Shown here piece after piece: positions 1-4,971 of a stretch of DNA of 7,270 bases. The first letter of the stretch is position 1, and every line of letters starts with the position of its first letter. The DNA lies in the NCBI RefSeq assembly GCF_943914805.1, contig NZ_CALUDM010000152.1, positions 1 to 7,270 on the forward strand, written 5' to 3'. The DNA comes from an uncultured Acinetobacter sp. (GTDB taxonomy: Bacteria > Pseudomonadota > Gammaproteobacteria > Pseudomonadales > Moraxellaceae). Position numbers and translations under genes: made by a program. Below the pieces are notes generated by a model that was given only the letters and a program-made list of their open reading frames with translations, made no database searches and was not told the DNA's origin.

Positions 1-84
1 GATTAAAAGATCATTTATAAAAAATGGAACTTACACAAAATAATTTACAGGCTCATAAAAAAAGTAAATAAAATTGCGTAACCT
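1..84. other. Left-edge intergenic stretch, possibly the tail of a plus-strand gene
   Basis: This AT-rich stretch has no identifiable gene. On the plus strand the frame starting at base 2 is open for 13 codons, up to a TAA at 41-43, so it could be the last codons of a gene entering from the left. The palindromic terminator just beyond would suit a convergent gene ending here. Thirteen codons are too few to name a protein or even to show that they are coding. Confidence 0.2.
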
Positions 85-114
85 AAAAAAGATGATCCTA
101 GGATCATCTTTTTT
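85..114. terminator. Perfect palindromic, probably bidirectional intrinsic terminator
   Basis: The arms GATGATCC (91-98) and GGATCATC (101-108) flank a central TA. Six A on the left (85-90) and six T on the right (109-114) make the whole 30 bases a perfect inverted repeat. Read on either strand it is an A-tract, a GC-containing stem and a U-tract, the form of a two-way intrinsic terminator. It lies 30 bp past the stop of the minus-strand lipoprotein gene and would also stop a plus-strand gene coming from the left. The central CTAG would form the loop. Confidence 0.85.
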
Positions 115-144
115 ACTCATGAATCAATAATATAGAGTTCATTA

Positions 145-894
145 TTACCAAGTCATAGGATTCCAAATCTTAAATGGTCGAGTCAAATGTACATCATCAC
201 TGACTTTATAATCTTCACCTTTAATTTCTTCTTTTGGTTTGATCACACGACCATCTGCTGCTACTTCTCCAACAAAGTTTAATCCTGGAGATTTCAACTG
301 AGTCATGGCAATTTCTTTCAAAGCTTGTCGTGTAGGCATTTGCATAAGAGGTCCGACACGTAGTAAACCTGCTTCACCATTCGGTCCTCCACGAAATTTT
401 TCTTCCTCATATTTCACGAAATATTGCCCACCTGCTTCCACAGAAAAATAGGCAACTTTCGGTTTTTGAAAATGTAAAACCCCCAAAGGACGGCTTAAAC
501 TCAGCTTATAATCACCTTCTGCTAACTCAACCCAATAATAATGGTTGCTGATTAGGCTAGGGATATGCTCACCATTTAAAAAGAAACTGGTTGGAATGAT
601 TTCTTGTCTATTCCATCGACTATCTGGACGATAGAAATAAACCACCGCTGCTTGAGGATTTTGAGGCTTAACCAGTTTGAAATATTGTCCTGGTTTTTGT
701 TTCATCCACGAACCAGCAGAAAATGAAGCAATTTTATATTGATCAAGTTTCTCATGGAGTACTGAATCTTCTTTCTTGAAATCGATTGGATCTAAAGTTG
801 AAACAACTTTGACAGATTGTTGTTCAACTGATTGATGACTTTGACAAGCTGTTAAACCACAACTGACCAAAACGATTAAACCGACGTAACGCAT
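145..894 (-). CDS. DUF2846-like outer-membrane lipoprotein
   Basis: A 249-residue predicted lipoprotein of unknown function. The N-terminus is a type II signal peptide: short basic n-region (MR), hydrophobic core, then lipobox L14-T15-A16-C17, with Cys17 the likely lipidated residue. Residue +2 is Gln, not Asp, which by the usual Lol rule favours the outer membrane. Residues about 80-165 resemble DUF2846: an AVVYFYRP strand, FFLNGEHI, YYWVELAEGDYKLSL and a closing GGQYFVKY, a small beta-sandwich also seen in PEGA-like domains. About 85 further C-terminal residues, rich in charged residues and ending PFKIWNPMTW, match nothing I recognise. The ATG at 892-894 has a strong Shine-Dalgarno GAGGG at 901-905, six bases upstream. 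The gene sits between its own terminator (85-114) and that of clpX, so it is probably monocistronic. Its promoter is not clear: a TTGAAA at 965-970 is the best -35, without a good -10. The reading frame and lipoprotein call are secure; the domain call is from memory of the family pattern. Confidence 0.85.
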   Translation of the reverse strand: MRYVGLIVLVSCGLTACQSHQSVEQQSVKVVSTLDPIDFKKEDSVLHEKLDQYKIASFSAGSWMKQKPGQYFKLVKPQNPQAAVVYFYRPDSRWNRQEIIPTSFFLNGEHIPSLISNHYYWVELAEGDYKLSLSRPLGVLHFQKPKVAYFSVEAGGQYFVKYEEEKFRGGPNGEAGLLRVGPLMQMPTRQALKEIAMTQLKSPGLNFVGEVAADGRVIKPKEEIKGEDYKVSDDVHLTRPFKIWNPMTW

Positions 895-981
895 GATTAT
901 CCCTCACCGCGTATTTTTTATTTTTCGTTTTTAATAAACACTATTTTCGCCATTGAGCTTAACATTTCAATGACCATTTAA

Positions 982-1021
982 AAATAAAAAACGTGTAAAT
1001 AGTCAAGCTAATTACACGTTT
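982..1021 (-). terminator. Intrinsic terminator of the clpP-clpX transcript
   Basis: Arms of 10 bp (989-998 and 1012-1021, AAACGTGTAA with its complement) enclose a 13-base loop. On the minus strand the stem is followed by a U-rich run (T5, A, T4 or more, reading leftward through 982-988). It begins 41 bp past the clpX stop. The stem is AT-rich (only ACGTGT is mixed), so it is weaker than the tig terminator, and some read-through into the lipoprotein gene is possible. Confidence 0.7.
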
Positions 1022-1061
1022 CGGATGAAGTGCATCGGTTATTCAAACAAAATCCACTGAA

Positions 1062-2372
1062 TTAAGCAGATTTTGAATCAAGTACCTTTAAATCCACTTT
1101 TTCAACATCGACTTGTTCTTGCTTCGGCTGGCGTCCTGCTTGATAAACAGGTTCAGCTTTGTCATTGATCACAGCTTCATTGATGATTACTGTACCTACA
1201 TCTTGACGACTTGGTAAGTCATACATCGTTTCTAGCAATACATTTTCAAGGATAGAACGCAAACCACGTGCACCTGTATTACGATCAAGTGCTTTTTTCG
1301 CCACAGCGCGTAATGCCGAGTCTTCAAAAATGAGGTCAACATTTTCCATCTCAAAGAGATATTGATACTGACGAGTTAATGCATTTTTAGGTTCAGTCAA
1401 AATCTGCATCAACGCTTCTTCATCAAGCTCTTCAAGTGTTGCAATCACAGGTAAACGACCAATGAATTCTGGAATTAAACCAAAACGCACTAAATCTGCA
1501 GCTTCAACTTGACGGAACAATTCAGATAATTTTTTACTATCATCTTTATTTTTCACATCAGCGGTGAAACCAATACCACCCTTTTCTTGACGTTGTTGTA
1601 CAACTTTTTCAAGTCCAGAGAATGCACCACCACAAATAAATAAGATATTTGCAGTATCCACTTGAATAAATTCTTGCTGTGGATGCTTACGACCACCTTG
1701 TGGTGGGATTGATGCAACTGTACCTTCAATCATTTTTAACAATGCTTGCTGTACACCTTCACCAGATACATCACGGGTAATCGATGGATTTTCAGATTTA
1801 CGGGTAATCTTATCAATTTCATCGATGTAGATAATGCCTTTCTGTGCTTTCTCTACATCATAATCCGCTTTTTGCAGTAGCTTTTGAATAATATTTTCAA
1901 CATCTTCACCGACATAGCCTGCTTCGGTCAATGTTGTTGCATCTGCCATCGCAAATGGAACATCAAGTAAACGAGCAAGTGTCTGCGCCAGTAAAGTTTT
2001 ACCTGAACCGGTAGGTCCAATCAGCAAAATATTACTTTTCGCAATTTCTACGGCGTCAGCAGGCTTATGACCTGTTTGACTTACTTTTAGACGTTTGTAA
2101 TGGTTATATACCGCAACAGAAAGGGTTTTCTTTGCTGTATCTTGACCAATAACATACTGATCCAATGCCGCACGAATTTCATGTGGTTTTGGCAATGGAC
2201 GTGTCGCCCAATCACCTGTTTCCACTTGCTGGCTGGTTTGGACTAAATCTAAGCACACATCCACACATTCATTACAAATGTATGCGTCCTCGCCTGCAAT
2301 CAGTTTACCGACTTCAGACTGCGTTTTACCGCAAAATGAACAATGCTTTTGTCCTTGAGGAAGATCGGACAT
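1062..2372 (-). CDS. clpX: ATP-dependent Clp protease ATP-binding subunit ClpX
   Basis: Hexameric AAA+ unfoldase that recognises degrons (for example ssrA-tagged proteins), unfolds substrates with ATP and threads them into ClpP; cytoplasmic. With the start used here it has 436 residues (E. coli 424). Visible in order: N-terminal zinc-binding domain with Cys11, Cys14, Cys33, Cys36; Walker A GPTGSGKT (119-126); pore-1 loop GYVG (152-155); Walker B IIYIDEID (180-187); RKH pore loop (228-230); the IGF loop that docks on ClpP (267-269); arginine-finger box EFIGRLP (302-308); sensor-2 GARGLRSI (367-374). All key residues are present. Start choice: a GTG at 2376-2378 is in frame two codons upstream, but the Shine-Dalgarno GGAG (2378-2381) overlaps it and lies five bases from the ATG at 2370-2372, so ATG is preferred (MSDLPQGQK). 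Residues after about 410 form a charged, probably flexible tail. It lies 35 bp after clpP with no terminator between, so the two are probably co-transcribed. Confidence 0.98.
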   Translation of the reverse strand: [436 protein letters not shown]

Positions 2373-2377
2373 TTTCA

Positions 2378-2381
2378 CTCC
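2378..2381 (-). promoter_or_regulatory. Shine-Dalgarno that decides the clpX start
   Basis: Minus-strand GGAG, five bases before the ATG at 2370-2372. The in-frame GTG at 2376-2378 shares its first base with this site, so a ribosome bound here cannot use the GTG. This supports the shorter 436-residue ClpX. Confidence 0.75.
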
Positions 2382-2407
2382 AAATTCTTAAATCTTGTCT
2401 TTAAAGT

Positions 2408-3019
2408 TTAGTTTTGAGGGCGTTTACTTAATACCTGATCCACTAAACCATATTCTTTCGCTTGCTCAGCAGTCATGAAATTATCACGATCTGTGTCTTT
2501 CGCAACTCTTTCATAATCTTGACCACTGTGTTCTGCCATCAAACGATTTAATCGTTCTTTAATGAACAGAATTTCACGTGCATGAATTTCAATATCAGAT
2601 GCTTGTCCACGGAAACCACCTAATGGTTGATGAATCATCACACGTGCATTTTCCAAGCAATAACGCTTACCTTTCGCACCCGCATTTAATAAAAATGCGC
2701 CCATTGATGCTGCTTGCCCCATACAATAGGTCACAACATCAGGTTTAATAAATTGCATGGTATCGTAAATTGCCATACCTGCAGTTACAGAACCACCAGG
2801 TGAGTTGATATATAAATGAATATCTTTATCTGGGTTTTCTGCTTCCAAGAACAACATTTGCGCAACAATTAAGTTCGCCATGTTGTCTTCAACTTCGCCT
2901 GTTAAAAAAATCACACGCTCACGTAAAAGACGTGAAAAAATATCGAAAGAACGCTCACCACGAGAAGATTGTTCTACGACCATTGGTACTAAAGCGTTTT
3001 CAATTGATGGAACATACAT
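2408..3019 (-). CDS. clpP: ATP-dependent Clp protease proteolytic subunit ClpP
   Basis: Serine peptidase (family S14) that forms the two-ring tetradecamer degrading proteins fed by ClpX, and by ClpA where present; cytoplasmic. 203 residues, normal for the family. The catalytic triad is intact: Ser105 in GQAASMGAF, His130 in VMIHQPLGG and Asp179 in DRDNF, with spacings of 25 and 49 residues that equal those of E. coli Ser111/His136/Asp185. The oxyanion loop SPGGSV is at 73-78. The E. coli mature protein begins ALVPMV; here that block starts at Ala9, so an 8-residue propeptide (MYVPSIEN) is inferred, shorter than the 14 residues of E. coli. An in-frame TAA lies two codons upstream, so the ATG at 3017-3019 is the most upstream possible start. 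Its nearest ribosome site, AGGA at 3031-3034, is 11 bases away, which is long. It is the first gene of clpP-clpX, after a promoter region at 3050-3125. Confidence 0.98.
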   Translation of the reverse strand: MYVPSIENALVPMVVEQSSRGERSFDIFSRLLRERVIFLTGEVEDNMANLIVAQMLFLEAENPDKDIHLYINSPGGSVTAGMAIYDTMQFIKPDVVTYCMGQAASMGAFLLNAGAKGKRYCLENARVMIHQPLGGFRGQASDIEIHAREILFIKERLNRLMAEHSGQDYERVAKDTDRDNFMTAEQAKEYGLVDQVLSKRPQN

Positions 3020-3049
3020 ATGTTATTTATTCCTGAATTTTTGTTACTG

Positions 3050-3082
3050 CAGTCATAGTCACAATATGAGGGATAATGACTG
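3050..3082. repeat. 7-bp inverted repeat centred on the clpP -10
   Basis: CAGTCAT (3050-3056) and ATGACTG (3076-3082) are exact complements with 19 bases between them. The centre, 3066, falls within the candidate -10 hexamer at 3063-3068. The position would suit an operator, but 7-bp arms can occur by chance in DNA of this composition. Confidence 0.4.
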
Positions 3083-3091
3083 AAAATGCAA
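3063..3091 (-). promoter_or_regulatory. Candidate clpP promoter, sigma70 with an overlapping sigma32-like match
   Basis: On the minus strand, TTGCAT (3086-3091) and CATATT (3063-3068) are 17 bases apart: three and four of six consensus matches, giving a start near 3056. Offset in the same DNA, TTTGCAT (3086-3092), 14 bases, then CCTCATAT (3064-3071) match the heat-shock consensus CTTGAAA / CCCCATNT at 4 of 7 positions and at all but one of the defined bases. The tig terminator lies just upstream, so clpP needs a promoter in this gap. The exact elements are inferred. Confidence 0.45.
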
Positions 3092-3104
3092 AATATTCCC
3101 AACC

Positions 3105-3119
3105 AAATATCTGATATTT
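3105..3119. repeat. 15-bp perfect dyad upstream of the clpP promoter
   Basis: AAATATC, one central T, then GATATTT form a perfect inverted repeat. It would sit about 49 to 63 bases upstream of the inferred clpP transcription start, where activators often bind. A looser outer symmetry, TGCAAAATAT (3088-3097) against ATATTTTTTGCA (3114-3125), brackets it. No protein is known to me for this site. Confidence 0.45.
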
Positions 3120-3168
3120 TTTGCATCAGTATTGTGAATGAATCTAACAAGCCTCTATCAAATCGCAT

Positions 3169-3189
3169 AAAAAAAGGCGCCGAAGCGCC
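3169..3189 (-). terminator. tig intrinsic terminator with UUCG tetraloop
   Basis: On the minus strand the RNA is GGCGC-UUCG-GCGCC (stem and loop 3176-3189) followed by seven U (3169-3175). C(UUCG)G is an exceptionally stable tetraloop, and the stem is all G-C. It starts 18 bp after the tig stop codon and should end most tig transcripts before clpP. Confidence 0.93.
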
Positions 3190-3207
3190 CTCTTTAGACT
3201 GAAGAAC

Positions 3208-4539
3208 TTAGCCTTGTTGACGAGCTTGTTGTTCTTTCAATAAGTCTTGGTAACTTACAACTTCATCAGTTACTTTAGCAGCAGCTAGAAGATGATCTAC
3301 AACTTGATCTTCTAACACAACGCCTTCGATTTGAGCGCGTTGTTGTTTATCAGTTTTGAAGTATTCGATTACTTCAGTAGGATCTTCATAAGAAGAAGCC
3401 ATATCTTCGATATAAGCATCTACACGAGCCGCATCTACTTCAAGTTTAGCATCAGCCAATACTTTACTTACTAATACGCCAAGTTTAACTGCTTTTTCAG
3501 CTTGTTCTTTGAACAATTCATCTGGAAGCATGCTGCTGTCAAATGCTTTTGCACCTTGAGCACCAAACTGTTGAGTGAATTGTTGAATCATTTGTTGACG
3601 TTGACGGTCAATTTCTTGAGCCAACATAGACTCAGGAACTTCAACTTCGTTAGCAGCAACAAGTGCATCAAAAGCTGCGCCTTTTACTTGGTTACGAAGA
3701 CCATTTTTCACTTCACGTTCCATGTTTTTGCGAACGTCAGCTTTTAATTTATCAACGCCTTCTTCTTCAGTAACACCAAAGATTTTCAAGAATTCAGCAT
3801 CAATTTCAGGAAGCTTTTGCTTTTCAACAAGTTTTACATTGATTTTGAATTGAGCAGCTTTACCAGCAAGGTTTTCAGCTTGGTAGTCTTCAGGGAAAGT
3901 AACGTCGATTACTTTCTCTTCGCCTTTCTTCATTCCAACGATACCGTCTTCGAAGCCAGGAATCATACGACCAGAACCTAAAACAAGTTTAAAGTCTTCA
4001 GCAGCACCGCCTTCAAACTTCTCACCATCTACAGTACCTTCAAAATCGAAAGTAACTTGCATGTCTTTTTTCGCCATGCCTTTAGTTTCAGTCCATTCAG
4101 CACGTTGCTTTTGAAGATTTTCAAGCATTGCGTCAACGTCTTTGTCTGTTACTTCAGATGATTTACGTGAAATTTCAAGACCATCAAATTTAACGTCAAC
4201 TTCTGGATAAACTTCAACAGTTGCTTGATAAACTAAAGCATCATCTTTGTTTTCAACTTTATCGATATTTGGCATACCAACAGCATTGATTTTTTCTTGT
4301 TGGATTGCTTCGAATACTGTGTCACGAATAATGTCGTTAACAACTTCTTGGTAAATGCCAGCGCCATATTCACGACGTACAACATTTACAGGCACTTTAC
4401 CTTGACGGAAGCCGTTAATCTTCACAGTTTTAGCAGTGCGTTTCAAGCGAGCTTCAAACTGCTCGTTAATACGGCTCGTCGGTACAGATACATTTAAACG
4501 ACGGGCAACGCCCGAAACCGCTTCAGAAGTTACTTGCAT
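3208..4539 (-). CDS. tig: Trigger factor, ribosome-associated chaperone
   Basis: Trigger factor binds ribosomal protein uL23 at the exit tunnel, shields nascent chains and has peptidyl-prolyl isomerase activity. 443 residues (E. coli 432). Domains: the N-terminal ribosome-binding domain carries the signature G43-F-R-x-G-K-x-P50, at the same numbering as E. coli; an FKBP-type isomerase domain spans about 155-240, with DFEGTVDGEKFEGG and LGSGRMIPGFEDGI; the helical C-terminal chaperone domain runs from about 245 to 430. That domain contains a glutamine-rich stretch (313-328) and ends in a Gln-rich tail (EQQARQQG). The ATG at 4537-4539 has a strong Shine-Dalgarno GAGGAA (4543-4548), three bases from it. 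Codon use looks strongly biased, as expected for an abundant protein. It is transcribed from its own promoter (4588-4616) and ends at the UUCG terminator. Confidence 0.98.
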   Translation of the reverse strand: MQVTSEAVSGVARRLNVSVPTSRINEQFEARLKRTAKTVKINGFRQGKVPVNVVRREYGAGIYQEVVNDIIRDTVFEAIQQEKINAVGMPNIDKVENKDDALVYQATVEVYPEVDVKFDGLEISRKSSEVTDKDVDAMLENLQKQRAEWTETKGMAKKDMQVTFDFEGTVDGEKFEGGAAEDFKLVLGSGRMIPGFEDGIVGMKKGEEKVIDVTFPEDYQAENLAGKAAQFKINVKLVEKQKLPEIDAEFLKIFGVTEEEGVDKLKADVRKNMEREVKNGLRNQVKGAAFDALVAANEVEVPESMLAQEIDRQRQQMIQQFTQQFGAQGAKAFDSSMLPDELFKEQAEKAVKLGVLVSKVLADAKLEVDAARVDAYIEDMASSYEDPTEVIEYFKTDKQQRAQIEGVVLEDQVVDHLLAAAKVTDEVVSYQDLLKEQQARQQG

Positions 4540-4587
4540 GGCTTCCTCGATAGAATTTAATAATTACAGTTTTTAAAAAAGTGCCAC

Positions 4588-4616
4588 ATTATATGACAAC
4601 ATTAAAGGATATACAA
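4588..4616 (-). promoter_or_regulatory. sigma70 promoter of tig
   Basis: On the minus strand a perfect TATAAT (4588-4593) is preceded by a 17-base spacer and TTGTAT (4611-4616). The start would be near 4581, giving a leader of about 42 bases before the tig ATG. This is the best-formed promoter in the window. Confidence 0.75.
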
Positions 4617-4904
4617 AATACCTGTGTAAATCACTTCATTTTAATCGCTGTTTTTGTTTTTATACGTATTCTTTGATACAAAAATCACATATTTAGCTAA
4701 AATATTCACACTACTTAACATTTAATGAAATTTACTTGAATTCACATAGTCATCCACAATTTATACACTTTTTTTACATTATGAAATAATTGTAATATTT
4801 ATAAAAATAATTAAAAACAAAAACATAGCCAATTTCAGCATAAATTTAAATCTACATATCAATTTATTAATTAAAAAACAATCGTTAAAACCAATCAACA
4901 AATG
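4617..4904. other. AT-rich spacer between the divergent tig and receptor genes
   Basis: No credible gene. The DNA is very AT-rich and holds scattered short symmetric runs such as TTTAGCTAAA (4692-4701) and TTAATTAA (4867-4874). Two DnaA-box-like 9-mers, TCATCCACA (4750-4758) and TTATACACT (4761-4769), stand side by side, each one base off TTATNCACA. TTTACA at 4773-4778 could be a -35 for the receptor, but its best-spaced -10 (TATTTA, 4796-4801) is poor. The length of this spacer suggests upstream regulatory DNA for the receptor. Confidence 0.5.
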
Positions 4905-4912
4905 ATGCAATA

Positions 4913-4931
4913 TAAAATAAGAATCATTATT
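4913..4931 (+). promoter_or_regulatory. Candidate Fur box of the siderophore receptor
   Basis: Aligned with the 19-base consensus GATAATGATAATCATTATC, this site matches 14 of 19, with nine of ten in the right half (AATCATTATT, 4922-4931). A near-symmetric outer pair, ATGCAATA (4905-4912) and TATTCGCAT (4931-4939), encloses it. A TATTAT at 4928-4933 may be the -10, so Fur bound here would block transcription. Fur control of such receptors is well established in the family; the site itself is predicted. Confidence 0.7.
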
Positions 4932-4971
4932 ATTCGCATACAAATTAGCACTACTCTTTATGGGTTTAAGT

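Noticed and set aside
2165..2404. Plus-strand open frame antisense to the start of clpX
   Set aside because: Mirror of the conserved clpX zinc-finger coding region; no independent coding evidence.
2880..3083. Plus-strand open frame antisense to the clpP start and promoter
   Set aside because: It overlaps the conserved clpP N-terminus and the regulatory dyads; no ribosome site and no recognisable protein.
3088..3125. Outer TGCAAAATAT / ATATTTTTTGCA symmetry as a terminator or RNA hairpin
   Set aside because: The arms are unequal by two T, AT-rich and far apart, and no U-tract follows; kept only as a possible protein-binding symmetry.
3502..3747. Plus-strand open frame antisense to tig
   Set aside because: A by-product of codon bias in tig; Phe/Cys/His-rich translation typical of antisense frames.
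4297..4497. Second plus-strand open frame antisense to tig
   Set aside because: It covers the tig ribosome-binding domain on the opposite strand; nothing supports expression.
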